A DNA stretch of 64,000 nt from JAVJRN01 sp047635055. Lineage in GTDB: Bacteria; Bacteroidota; Bacteroidia; Cytophagales; Cyclobacteriaceae. The DNA is taken from the NCBI GenBank assembly GCA_047635055.1, contig JBLIIJ010000007.1:5530-69529 (forward strand), written 5' to 3'. Position 1 is the first letter of the stretch. Every line of letters starts with the position of its first letter. This document shows positions 7,640-16,699 of this stretch, piece by piece. Position numbers and translations under genes: made by a program. The notes beneath the pieces were generated by a model. That model was not told the DNA's origin, did not search any database, and saw only the letters and a program-made list of their open reading frames with translations.

Positions 7640-9180
7640 AATCGATAGAATTGCTTTTTATTGCAGAAAGGCAAGAACATTTGTGCGTAAAAACAGTGAT
7701 TCAATAAAATTTTATGCGCAAAAAATAGTCAGTTAATCGGATTCCGCAGAATCAAAGTCCAATGATATATTGTATTACTCCCTCGTTGGTATTGGGTTTC
7801 AAAATATAGGGGAGTACGATTTATCAATAATAGTTTCAGAAGCGAGTGATTGAACTGAGTATAGAAAGAAAAGACACTACAAATCTTGCTATCGGTTATC
7901 AAAACCTAGGCGTAGCTTACAAGTTTCTAGAAACCTATGATGAGGCCCTCATTCATTTTTTTTAATGCGCTATCAATTATCAAGAAGGCTCAAACAGCCC
8001 CAAAGTGTAACATTACTAGAGCGCTGAAGGGTATGGGTAAACAAGAAGAAGCTGGAATTTATATAGAATGTGCGTTAGCCATAGCGCAAAAACTTGATGA
8101 TTCAAAAATCAAATCAGCTGCTTTTATTGCACTCATCCCGAGTATGTTTATGCAAGGAAATCTTGTCAATGCATTTGAATATTTGAAAAAGGGAGAAGAG
8201 GAATTGCTGCGTATAAACTTATGTAATGGTCTGCTGAGTATTTATAATAATTTGGCTGCAATAAAATTTTATCGAGGAGTACTTGTATCACATGTGCTCA
8301 TTTTGATTAATAGTAGAACGAGACATAGGCTATGAGTGCAGCTTTCAGAATAGAAAAGTAAGGTTCAACGGAAGCGATTTAGATCAGTTATAGATGGCGA
8401 AGAATAAAAAAGAAAGCGTATCGCCAGAGATCTTCATGATGGTTTCGGTCAGATTTTGTTAACGGTGAAAATACTCGTTTCATCAACAAGTATGGAGCCA
8501 GCGAAGCTTCAAAAATCAATTTTATTAATAGATCCTGTGGTTGATGAAGTTGGCTCCATATTGCACAGTTTAATACCGATTGCATTCACCGCTTATGGGG
8601 TAAAATAGGCCATTGAAGATATGTTCAGAACAGTGAAAGAATCTTTGCCAGTTGATTTGAAAATGGCCATTGAAGAAGGATTGGGTCCAGAAGAACAAGT
8701 ATCTATTGTGATATATATAGTGCTGCAAGAGTGTCTAAATAATACACTTAAATATGCGAATGCTTCAGAATTGCAATTGTTGATATCAAAAGACTAAAGC
8801 CTCATTAAAATCAGAGACAAAGACAATGGATCTGGCTTTGATATGAAAGGAGCTAAGCCAAATGATAGGTCTAAGTGGAGTCTGTCCATCATATCCGATC
8901 TCTTCGTTACGCCCGTCGAAAAAATAATCCACTTCGGCGGACCGATTTCCATAAGGAATCCATTCCACGATGGCTGCTCCGCGATGGCTGCTCCACGATG
9001 GCTGCATGTTTTTCTCTTTCGCAAGCCTCGATATCGAACATTTTGAATCAGAATCTTATTCTACAGACAGATTCTAAATAATATGCAATCTTGAATTGAG
9101 TGAATAGGAGGAGGTTCTGAAATTGTTTCTAAATGCAGCGTAGAGGCAAGTATGTTTTTTTCAATTCCAGACGATTTTGA
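7640..9180 (+). pseudogene. decayed TPR-containing histidine kinase
   Basis: Fragments in several frames add up to one sensor kinase. From about 7680 to 8300 there are TPR-like pieces (for example YQNLGVAYKFLETYDEALIHF near 7890-7960, then a frameshift). Near 8420 the HisKA_3 box RDLHDGFGQ appears, and near 8720-8840 the HATPase boxes ECLNN..KYA and DNGSGFDM. A final GG..EI..KCS..FFSIPD stretch sits at about 9106-9175. Stops (for example near 8608 and 8795) and frameshifts break the gene many times. About 200 bp with a short tandem repeat separates the last two boxes. An LuxR-type regulator pseudogene follows, as expected for a once-functional pair. Confidence 0.75.
8965..9006. repeat. three tandem 14-bp units
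   Basis: Three head-to-tail copies of CCACGATGGCTGCT (the second with CCGCG, the third ending in A). They lie inside the decayed kinase gene. Confidence 0.8.
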
Positions 9181-9812
9181 ATACAATAAAATGGCTTTTG
9201 GTTGATGACCATGAGCTATTTTAGATGGCATATCATCTTTGCTTCAAAAGGTTGAAGAACTAGAAATAGTCGGAGAAGCTGAAAATGCCCAATCCGCTAT
9301 TCGCTTTTTAGCTATTCAAACCCCTGACATCCTAATCACTGACTTCAACATGTCCGGTATAGCACTTTTTAAACACGTCAAAAAGGAATATCCAGAGATT
9401 AAAATGATAGTATGAACCATGCACAATGATAGACCTACTGTTTCTGAAATTATGATGGCAGAGGCAGAAGGATATTTATTGAAGAATACCGATAAAACCG
9501 AATTGGTAAATGCAATTAAGTGGGTGGCAGATGGAAATACGCATTATTGTAATGAAGTGATGTCTATTATTCTCGAAAAATATAAAGTTAAAAAAGAAGT
9601 AAAGAGTGATACAGTTCACCTTACCGATCGAAAAGTGGAAATTTCACAACTCCTTGCGCAAGAAAAATCGAATGAAGAGATCGCTAGCGAACTTTTTATT
9701 TCGAGGAGAACTGTTGAGACACATCGAAAAAATATCTTAAAAAAGACCTAAGTAAAAAGCGTGGTTGGTTTACTTAAATTCGGCTATAGGCTAGGACTTA
9801 TCGTTCTTTAAA
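9180..9812 (+). pseudogene. decayed LuxR-type (NarL family) response regulator
   Basis: The receiver start IKWLLVDDHEL lies near 9190-9218. A frameshift follows, then GEAENAQSAI..TPDILITDFNMSG (phosphoacceptor region), an in-frame TGA near 9413, and an intact C-terminal half from 9419. That half has LuxR helix-turn-helix features: LTDRKVEISQLLAQ, then NEEIASELFISRRTVETHRKNILKK. A further stop precedes VGLLKFGYRLGL. At least one frameshift and two stops make it non-functional. It is the partner of the decayed kinase upstream. Confidence 0.8.
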
Positions 9813-9821
9813 ATGAAAAGA

Positions 9822-9851
9822 TTGATGCCTTTTCATTTTGAAAGGCATCAA
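9822..9851 (+). terminator. hairpin after the regulator pseudogene
   Basis: An 11-bp perfect stem, TTGATGCCTTT with AAAGGCATCAA, and an 8-nt loop. There is no clear T-run downstream, so it is a worn or weak terminator. Confidence 0.45.
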
Positions 9852-10133
9852 CCTCAATTGGCCATTTTTTATCAATCGGAAATAGATAGACTTATAAAAA
9901 ATGAGTGCCCCGTGGCTTGATTGTTAATCTAAGGCACTAGTAAACAGGGCTATCTCAAGATCATCATAAAGCTCATCTTATTGTAACGAGATTCTTTTAC
10001 CACGTTAATATGGCTTTTACAAATGCAGATTTGATAATTACTCCTTTTATGCTTTGATCTTTATGGTAAATGGGCAACAACTCTATCTGACTTTAATCGC
10101 GATTCACAGACATTTTCGCTGCGAATCGCTCGG
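9852..10133. other. gene-free spacer upstream of the AGCS symporter
   Basis: No coding potential is recognisable. A 7-bp inverted repeat (GCGATTC near 10099, GAATCGC near 10123) lies shortly before the predicted promoter and might be a regulatory site. Confidence 0.4.
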
Positions 10134-10167
10134 TTGTCGACAGGATTGCTTTTAATTCTTACTTTTG
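10134..10167 (+). promoter_or_regulatory. predicted Bacteroidota-type promoter of the AGCS gene
   Basis: TTG at 10134-10136 and TACTTTTG at 10160-10167 match the -33 TTG and -7 TAnnTTTG elements with a 23-bp gap. The -7 box ends 30 bp before the start codon. Confidence 0.5.
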
Positions 10168-10197
10168 TATGATCACTAAAATCCGAAAACAGTTTTT

Positions 10198-11919
10198 ATG
10201 CAAGAACTCAATCAATTTCTAACCGTCATCGATAGCTTTATTGGCAGTGCCTTCTGGTTTCCTTATGCATTATTAGGAACCGGCCTTTTCTTCACCATTT
10301 ACCTTAAGTTTCCACAGGTTCGCTTTTTTAGGCATGCTTTGAGAATAGTATCTGGAAAATTTGATAAGAAAGACTTACCCGGAGATACGTCTCATTTTCA
10401 GGCTTTGGCCACTGCTTTATCTGGTACTGTAGGAACCGGGAATATTGCGGGAGTTGCCTTTGCCCTGCATTTAGGTGGTCCAGCAGCATTGTTTTGGATG
10501 TTAGTTACTGCCGCTGTAGGTATGTGTACCAAGTTTGTCGAAGTTTCACTCTCACATAAGTACAGAGAGCAGCTGGCTGATGGTACTATGGCTGGAGGGC
10601 CGATGTATTACATGAAGAATGCAAATTTCACTTTAAATGGTAAAAAAGTAAACTTAAAGTGGTTAGCGGCAATTTTTGCTTTTGCTACTGTTTTGTCTTC
10701 GTTTGGTACAGGTAGTTTACCTCAGATTAATAGTATTTCTAGTACCTTATTAGCCACTTTTGGCATTAATCAAATGCTTACGGGCGGTGTTTTGGCCGTT
10801 CTATTAGGCCTAGTGATCATCGGTGGTATAAGCCGTATTGCTGCGGTTACCTCTAGGCTTGTTCCAGCAATGGCGATTATTTATTTCATAGGTGCATTTG
10901 CTGTTATTCTTGCGAATCTTGAAAATATTTGGCCCTCTTTAGTTGCAATTTTTGGAGAAATATTTACAGGATCAGCCGCAACAGGTGGTTTCATCGGAGC
11001 TAATCTTGCTTTTGCATTTAATAAAGGTGTAGGGCGAGGGTTGTTCTCTAATGAAGCAGGACAAGGAAGTGCACCAATTGCCCATGCATCGGCAAAGGCA
11101 AACGAACCGCTATCAGAAGGAATGGTTGCTATCCTTGAGCCATTTATCGATACCATTGTCATATGTACAGTCACTGGCTTAGTATTATTATCCTCAGGTG
11201 TGTGGGCCGAAAAGCATGTTAACCAATTTGAATATTCTGAGATAGAAATTTTAAGTGGAAGTATGCAAGAGAGTAATCCAGATAATACCAATGCGCTATA
11301 TGAACATTTGAATGGAATAGAAGCTTTACCACTTTTTTCAGGTGAGTTGGCTGTTGAAAATGGTCAAATTACCAATGAGGATATGACCTTTATTCATTCA
11401 AGAAGTTTTGCTGATAATATTACCGTTTACCTGAATGATGGTCTCCTAGACGAATCTATTTTCACAGGAAAAATATCCATCACCAACGGGTTGATTACAG
11501 ATGATAAATCCTTGAAATTTATTGGGGAATCTTTGATGCATAGTGCGCCTCTGACCGCAATAGCTTTTAATCGTGGATTTTTTGGAGATTATGGACAATA
11601 TATCGTTTCGATAGGATTGCTGATGTTTGCTTTTAGTACGGCTATAAGTTGGTCTTACTACGGAGATAGAGCAATGACTTTCTTGTTTGGAACCAAATCT
11701 GTTATTTATTATCGTATTGTTTATGTCGTCGCTTTCTTTTTTGCAGCATTCCAGGATACGACGATTATCTGGACATTATCAGGTATAACCATTGCATTAA
11801 TGACCCTTCCTAACTTGATTGGAATAATTTGGCTAAGAGGGGATATGAAAAGAACCATTAAAGAATATGGTGAATTCTTTGACAAGGAGTTTCCAGATAA
11901 GAAACATCCTAAATTCTAA
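10198..11919 (+). CDS. sodium:alanine/glycine symporter (AGCS family) with large insert
   Basis: A 573-residue inner-membrane transporter coupling sodium to alanine or glycine uptake. Family signatures include GTVGTGNIAGVA (76-87) and the loop GVGRGLFSNEAGQGSAP (277-293). A usual AGCS protein is about 450-500 residues. Here residues about 338-447, between two membrane helices, form a hydrophilic acidic insert not typical of the family. The helices then resume with GFFGDYGQYI and FAFSTAISWSYYGDRA. The gene is monocistronic, with its own promoter and a long terminator hairpin. The substrate is assigned from the family only. Confidence 0.88.
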   Translation: MQELNQFLTVIDSFIGSAFWFPYALLGTGLFFTIYLKFPQVRFFRHALRIVSGKFDKKDLPGDTSHFQALATALSGTVGTGNIAGVAFALHLGGPAALFWMLVTAAVGMCTKFVEVSLSHKYREQLADGTMAGGPMYYMKNANFTLNGKKVNLKWLAAIFAFATVLSSFGTGSLPQINSISSTLLATFGINQMLTGGVLAVLLGLVIIGGISRIAAVTSRLVPAMAIIYFIGAFAVILANLENIWPSLVAIFGEIFTGSAATGGFIGANLAFAFNKGVGRGLFSNEAGQGSAPIAHASAKANEPLSEGMVAILEPFIDTIVICTVTGLVLLSSGVWAEKHVNQFEYSEIEILSGSMQESNPDNTNALYEHLNGIEALPLFSGELAVENGQITNEDMTFIHSRSFADNITVYLNDGLLDESIFTGKISITNGLITDDKSLKFIGESLMHSAPLTAIAFNRGFFGDYGQYIVSIGLLMFAFSTAISWSYYGDRAMTFLFGTKSVIYYRIVYVVAFFFAAFQDTTIIWTLSGITIALMTLPNLIGIIWLRGDMKRTIKEYGEFFDKEFPDKKHPKF

Positions 11920-11928
11920 TGACTGGCG

Positions 11929-11975
11929 AGGTATGAAAGGTTTAATTCATTAATTAAACCTTTCATACCTTTATT
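11929..11975 (+). terminator. 19-bp perfect hairpin after the AGCS gene
   Basis: AGGTATGAAAGGTTTAATT (11929-11947) pairs exactly with 11952-11970 around a 4-nt loop, and TTATT follows. It is long and not very GC-rich but well placed. Confidence 0.65.
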
Positions 11976-12118
11976 ATACCGATAGTTTAATGAATATCCG
12001 TGTACCGACAGATTATTGGTATTTTTGAAGACTCTAGGAGAAAACCATTGGATCTTTTTTAAGACGCCTCTAATAATTTCTTTCGAGAGAGGAGAATTTA
12101 ATTTTAAAAAGCATATTT

Positions 12119-13594
12119 GTGAAGAGAATACTAATCATTGCTTTAATTGGCGCTTGCCTGTCAGTTTCAGCACAGAAGGTTGTAAAGAAAATCAATAAAG
12201 AGGTCAAGAAAATGACCTATGAAAGCCACTTAAGATTTTTGGCTTCCGATGAATTAAGAGGTCGTAATACTGGGACTGTTGAAAATGAAATAGCAGCTAG
12301 ATATATAGCCAACCAACTACAAAAATTTGGTGTGAAGCCAGCACCTGGTCAGGAAGATTATTTCCAAGGAGTAAGACTAGTTAAGAGTAAATCTCCCGCT
12401 ACGGCAAGCATGACTGTTGGGGAAAAAACATTCGAACTTTGGGACGATATGCTTTTTCTTACCTCTGACAATGTGGATATCGATGCTGAGGTAGTATATG
12501 TTGATTTTGGTTTTGCTGAAGACTTAGTTGGTAAAGATCTAAAAGGTAAAATTGTTATTTCAAAAGCAGGTAACGGGAACCCAAAGGAAGGATTTTACAA
12601 GTTTGCGATGCAAAAGAGAGAGCTTGCGCAGGAAGCAGGAGCCATTGCATTTATGGAGTTGTACCGACCTGCCACATATCCATGGAAGTTGTTGATCAAC
12701 TATCTTTCAGGAGACCGCTTTGTTTTAGACAATGATCAAGAGGTGAGTACGGCTTTTCCTACGGCGTGGATTTTAGATGCTGATGGAGAACACCTTGGTT
12801 TAATAAAAGAGATGGATGGAAAATCAGTGAACATCAAGATAACTGGAGCAGGTACGCAAAGAATGTCAGTTCCTAATGTTGTCGGATATATCGAAGGAAC
12901 TGATCCTAAGCTAAAAGAAGAATACATCATGATTTCGGCACATTTGGATCATGTGGGAGTCAAGGATGTAGGAGGCGAAGCTGATTCCATTTGGAATGGA
13001 GCAAGAGACAATGGAATCGGAACTGCAAATTTGTTGACAGCTGCCGAATATTTCTCTAAAAACCCAACCAAAAGATCAATAGCTTTTTTAGCATGTAATG
13101 CTGAGGAGGTAGGGTTACTAGGAAGTAAGTGGTACGTAGAACACCCTTTAATTCCTTTGGAAAAAACAGTATATGACTTGAATACGGATACTGGTGGATA
13201 CAACGACATCACTAAGGTGACTGTAGTTGGTTTTAACAGGACTTCAGTAACACAGCATTTTGTAGATGCAGCAAAAGCCTTTGGTTTAGAGGCTATTGAT
13301 GATCCACTTCCTGAAGAAAACTATTACGACAGGTCTGATAATGTAAGTTTTGCAGCCAAAGGGATTCCATCTGTGTCTTATGACCCAGGCTATGTATCGA
13401 TGAATGAAGAGATAACGAAGTATTATCATCAACCAGAAGACGAGCCTAACAGTTTGAATTTTGATTATTTGACAGAGTATTCCAAGTCATTTATTTATGC
13501 GGTAACGCTTATTGGAAATAGAACAGAGCCAATATTCTGGACAGAAGGTGATAAGTACGAGCCTGCTGGGAAATCGCTTTATGGCAAAGAGTAG
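12119..13594 (+). CDS. secreted M28-family zinc aminopeptidase
   Basis: A 491-residue exported metallopeptidase. A GTG start gives the signal peptide MKRILIIALIGACLSVSAQ with cleavage near residue 19. A PA-like inserted domain (about 120-240) precedes the catalytic domain. Likely zinc ligands and catalytic residues are H275 (SAHLDH), D297 (ARDNG), E329/E330 (NAEEVG), D357 (NTDTGG) and H437 (KYYHQPED). M28 enzymes of this layout release N-terminal amino acids from peptides in the periplasm or outside the cell. It is a single gene followed by a strong terminator. Confidence 0.9.
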   Translation: MKRILIIALIGACLSVSAQKVVKKINKEVKKMTYESHLRFLASDELRGRNTGTVENEIAARYIANQLQKFGVKPAPGQEDYFQGVRLVKSKSPATASMTVGEKTFELWDDMLFLTSDNVDIDAEVVYVDFGFAEDLVGKDLKGKIVISKAGNGNPKEGFYKFAMQKRELAQEAGAIAFMELYRPATYPWKLLINYLSGDRFVLDNDQEVSTAFPTAWILDADGEHLGLIKEMDGKSVNIKITGAGTQRMSVPNVVGYIEGTDPKLKEEYIMISAHLDHVGVKDVGGEADSIWNGARDNGIGTANLLTAAEYFSKNPTKRSIAFLACNAEEVGLLGSKWYVEHPLIPLEKTVYDLNTDTGGYNDITKVTVVGFNRTSVTQHFVDAAKAFGLEAIDDPLPEENYYDRSDNVSFAAKGIPSVSYDPGYVSMNEEITKYYHQPEDEPNSLNFDYLTEYSKSFIYAVTLIGNRTEPIFWTEGDKYEPAGKSLYGKE

Positions 13595-13622
13595 TTAAGA
13601 TTTTCAATACCAACTTTACCTT

Positions 13623-13655
13623 AAGACATCTGTTATTAAACAGATGTCTTTTTTT
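13623..13655 (+). terminator. intrinsic terminator after the M28 peptidase
   Basis: A 12-bp stem AAGACATCTGTT/AACAGATGTCTT with a 4-nt loop and a run of T residues. Confidence 0.9.
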
Positions 13656-14280
13656 GTTTTAGATTCTCAGATTATTTTAAAGAAAGTGTTGTTTATATGA
13701 TCACTCAAATGCTATATTTTTAATGAAATCAGGCTAATTATCATGATCAACCAATGGAATGACTTCCAATAATTTTAGATGCCTTAGATCCACAGATTTT
13801 AATAGTATCTAGATTTTGCTATCAGACACCAAGCCAAATCTCACGCCATTTAATTTTTTTGTAAATAGACATATGACTGTTATTTACTTAACCTTAACAG
13901 GGCTCTAAGAAGTGAAATACGGTCATCTCAAGAGCATTAGGGATATTCAATCCGATCGCTATAGCGCCTCTAAGGCGCGGAAGTAGCTAAAGATTTCACT
14001 GCCCTTAAAGCCAAAATAATAACGATTTTTGAGAATTTGAGCACGACTCTCCCCGACTTAGATTAAACGAATCCTCTATATATGGTTTAAATTCAATAGA
14101 GTCGTTTAACTACTTGTAAGTGTTTGCGAATGTTTGTCTGGATTTTTTCAATAAAACATCAATTTGATTGGAGTTATTCTTCTGGAATGTTAAACACATA
14201 TTTAAAATTAACAATCTATTTTTCATTAGGTTAGGTATCATAACGAATAGACCCCTTTAGGAATGCGAATTAGATGATCT
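13656..14280. other. gene-free, probably decayed spacer
   Basis: I see no intact or recognisable gene here. One short GC-rich hairpin, GCGCC-tctaa-GGCGC, lies at 13964-13978. Confidence 0.5.
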
Positions 14281-15218
14281 CTATTCCGTATTAATTGTAA
14301 AGGAAATTTCCTTCGAGCCGTCTACTCGTATGGCTCCAATAAAAAGACCAAGTCCGCCCTGTACGTTGGTTACGTTAAAAGGCACAAATACGTCAGAAAT
14401 AGTATTGTGATAGCGCTCATAAATAGGTTCAGGAGGGATTAATGAATAATTGATAGTCTCACTATATGGAGTTTTCAATAAGGTAATACTAGATGGGATA
14501 AAGATTTGAAGAACCTTTAATAAATTTATTTTATCAAAACCTTGTAAGTTTTCAGCGAGGATATTTTCGTATGCCGGATGGCCAGTAAATTAAAATTGAA
14601 TTTTTGTATTAATGAATAATAGGTTTCAGCTAATTTTTGAAAATGTTGGGCATAATATTTAATGGCGGTAAAATGTGGAATAAATGGGAGTATTAATTGT
14701 ACGGGGACTTATAAATATCGAAAGAGTGAGTCTTGCGTTTGCGTAGAGTCATCAATAATAGGGAATAATGGAACTTCTTGAAATGATACTGGTTGCTCAT
14801 TATTTACGCTTATAGCCAAAGACTCTACGGGATATTTTGGCACTACTGCAACTGCTGAGGCACTCCGCTTTTCGCTCTAAACATAAATTTCAAATCGATT
14901 ACCTTGTTCCACAATTTGATTCGATTCAGGTCGATAAATGCTCGGTAATCCTTCACGAAGTGATATTAGATCGTCGTTCATATATAATAATATTTCTGCG
15001 TTAGAAATATAGAATTCTGAAGAATCTACAATTCGAAAAGCGCCCTGATCTAGACTGTATGACTGTCGGACTATTATTTCTGGAAGAGGTTCTCCAGAGA
15101 AAAATACCGCATCAATTTGAAGTAAGGGGCGGTGGTCCACTACCAAATCTATTTGCTTAGGGCAAGCTATTATGACCGTGAATAGGAGTAGGAGAATAGC
15201 TTGTTCCTGAATTCTCAT
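14281..15218 (-). pseudogene. decayed DUF4249 outer-membrane lipoprotein
   Basis: The N-terminal piece (15218 down to 14877) has a signal-like start MRIQEQAILLLLFTVIIAC with a possible lipobox Cys, then the DUF4249-like segment on ligand-binding strands. The frame continues after a TAG near 14879 (SEKRSASAVAVVPKYPVES...FPIIDD) and after a TAA near 14710. It shifts near 14590 into the C-terminal piece, which ends with the family-like NVQGGLGLFIGA..V. At least three disabling changes are visible. Such lipoproteins are encoded with TonB-dependent receptors, whose tail lies directly upstream. The gene is dead, but the family call is fairly secure. Confidence 0.7.
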
Positions 15219-15472
15219 GACTCAACTTTTTTAGCCAAATTCATGCGCAAACTAATGGTAGGTAAAATAGGTAGCTGGCCAAAACCTGTAACTGTTGGCC
15301 TCACTCTAAACTGTCCATTTGGAAGCTCATCAATGTTCGAATTAGCCGTTATTGTAAGGATATTAAATCGATTATATACATTCACATCGTTTAGAGACCA
15401 CTCCGTCTGCCTTTTGAGAAACACTCTATTTTTCCAATTGATAGTTGAATCTAAGAAATCATATACCTGCAA
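15215..15472 (-). pseudogene. C-terminal remnant of a TonB-dependent receptor
   Basis: About 85 residues ending in a beta-barrel-like strand (GFGQLPILPTISLRMNLA) and overlapping the start of the DUF4249 pseudogene by 4 bp, as in intact receptor/DUF4249 operons. The remaining roughly 700 residues of a normal receptor are absent upstream, so this is a deletion remnant. The assignment rests on context and the terminal strand pattern. Confidence 0.55.
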
Positions 15473-16085
15473 TTCCTATTTATTTGCTTCAATTATTTCA
15501 TAACATTTAAAATACAGCGTTAAATGTGAGGAAATTTTATAATTTGGCTTTTTTGAAATGAATGATTAATTGTTGTTAGCGCCAAGAATGGTGGCTTTAT
15601 CAGATAAAATTCTCCGAAAGCTCTGTTTAGGCACTTGATAATGCTAGCAAACGCGATAATTTAATTATGAAAAATCTCTTTTAACGATCATTATGATGAT
15701 TGTAATTGAGTGCTATTTCACGCATGCACCTCGATGACTTGCCCTCGAGTTAGTTGGTTTTAAGAAAGGTTTATTCAGTTATTAAAAGTTTAACATTATT
15801 GCATGAGCACACCCTTGGTTTTTCCTAGAGGATACTTTCCATTTCCTAGTATATTTTAGATATGACTAATGCAGTTTCAGTTTCTAATGCAGATTTTTTT
15901 CTTTTCTCAGCTTGATATTTAAATCGTATAAGCGAGAATTCTTGGGTGATCCGTTGAATCTCCCTCTTTGGTTTTTATTCCCAGATATCTGCACCGAATA
16001 AAGGGTATTCGCCAAATGTCATACCATCCGAGCTTACTTCGAAGCTTTTGGTTGAAAAAACGGACAAATATTAAGCGCAATTATT
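15473..16085. other. gene-free spacer replacing the lost receptor gene
   Basis: No recognisable coding sequence. It contains repeat copy C at 15970-16050. The missing body of the TonB receptor should lie here, so a deletion boundary is probable near 15473. Confidence 0.5.
15970..16050. repeat. dispersed palindromic repeat, copy C
   Basis: TTTTATTCCCaGATatctGCAcCGAATAAA is followed about 20 bp later by CATACCatcCGAGCTTaCTtCGAAGcTTTTGG. This is the same two-arm order as copies A and E, with scattered mismatches. Confidence 0.5.
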
Positions 16086-16601
16086 TTAGATTTTGTACCT
16101 CATAATATGATCTGTTTGCTCCTCGTTTCCGATCATAAAGGAATGATTTCCAGTGATTTCAAATCCCATTTTCTCATAGAAGGTAATAGCCTTGTCGTTC
16201 TGTTCCCATACGCCCAACCAGATTTCCTTCTTGTAAAGTTCCTGAGCTAGAGACTTCAAAAAGTCCATCATTTTTGCTCCACAGCCCATCCTTTTATATT
16301 CTTTTAGGACATAAAAACGTGAAATTTCAAGACTGTTGCGAGTGTTAATATCTGTTTGGTGGGGGTATTCTAATGTGTGAAAATAGGAGACTATTTGCCC
16401 TTTGTGATAGCCGAAATAATAGTGACTCTGAGGAATTTTAAGACTGGATCTGGTCCGAGTTAATGTAAAATTTACTTTGAGGTACTTCTCGAACTGCACT
16501 GGGTCATTAAGGTGTTCGTAGGTATTAATGAAGGCATTCTTGGCAATTTTCAATAATAAGTCAGCCTTATCGAGAGTTACTTTTTTGAATGTTATATCCA
16601 T
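16086..16601 (-). CDS. GNAT-family N-acetyltransferase
   Basis: A 171-residue GCN5-related acetyltransferase. The acetyl-CoA loop is seen as EYKRMGCGAKMMDFL (about 110-122), followed by the strand IWLGVWEQNDKAITFYEKMGFE typical of the family's C-terminal half. The substrate is unknown; the sequence resembles the ribosomal-protein/small-molecule acetylase type. It lies downstream of rny on the same strand, separated by a hairpin. Confidence 0.85.
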   Translation of the reverse strand: MDITFKKVTLDKADLLLKIAKNAFINTYEHLNDPVQFEKYLKVNFTLTRTRSSLKIPQSHYYFGYHKGQIVSYFHTLEYPHQTDINTRNSLEISRFYVLKEYKRMGCGAKMMDFLKSLAQELYKKEIWLGVWEQNDKAITFYEKMGFEITGNHSFMIGNEEQTDHIMRYKI

Positions 16602-16648
16602 TTTCTAAAGTTAAAAAAGGAAGGAAGTTTAGAGGGTGTAGCATAGTA

Positions 16649-16675
16649 AAGAGACACCTTAATTGGGTGTCTCTT
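16649..16675 (-). terminator. hairpin terminator of the pheT-rny operon
   Basis: A 10-bp stem AAGAGACACC/GGTGTCTCTT with a 7-nt loop just past the rny stop. The T-tract on the minus strand is short. Confidence 0.6.
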
Positions 16676-16699
16676 CATTACTGTTTTTATAAGGTAATG

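Noticed and set aside
8786..9081. Several overlapping frames around 8.8-9.1 kb
   Set aside because: They arise from the three 14-bp tandem units and the decayed kinase; none has a consistent protein pattern.
10881..11291. 136-codon frame antisense to the AGCS gene
   Set aside because: Fully inside a well-supported membrane transporter gene, with no start context or family features.
13964..13978. GC-rich hairpin GCGCC/GGCGC in a gene-free spacer
   Set aside because: Only 5 bp of stem and no T-run; not enough to call a terminator or repeat copy.
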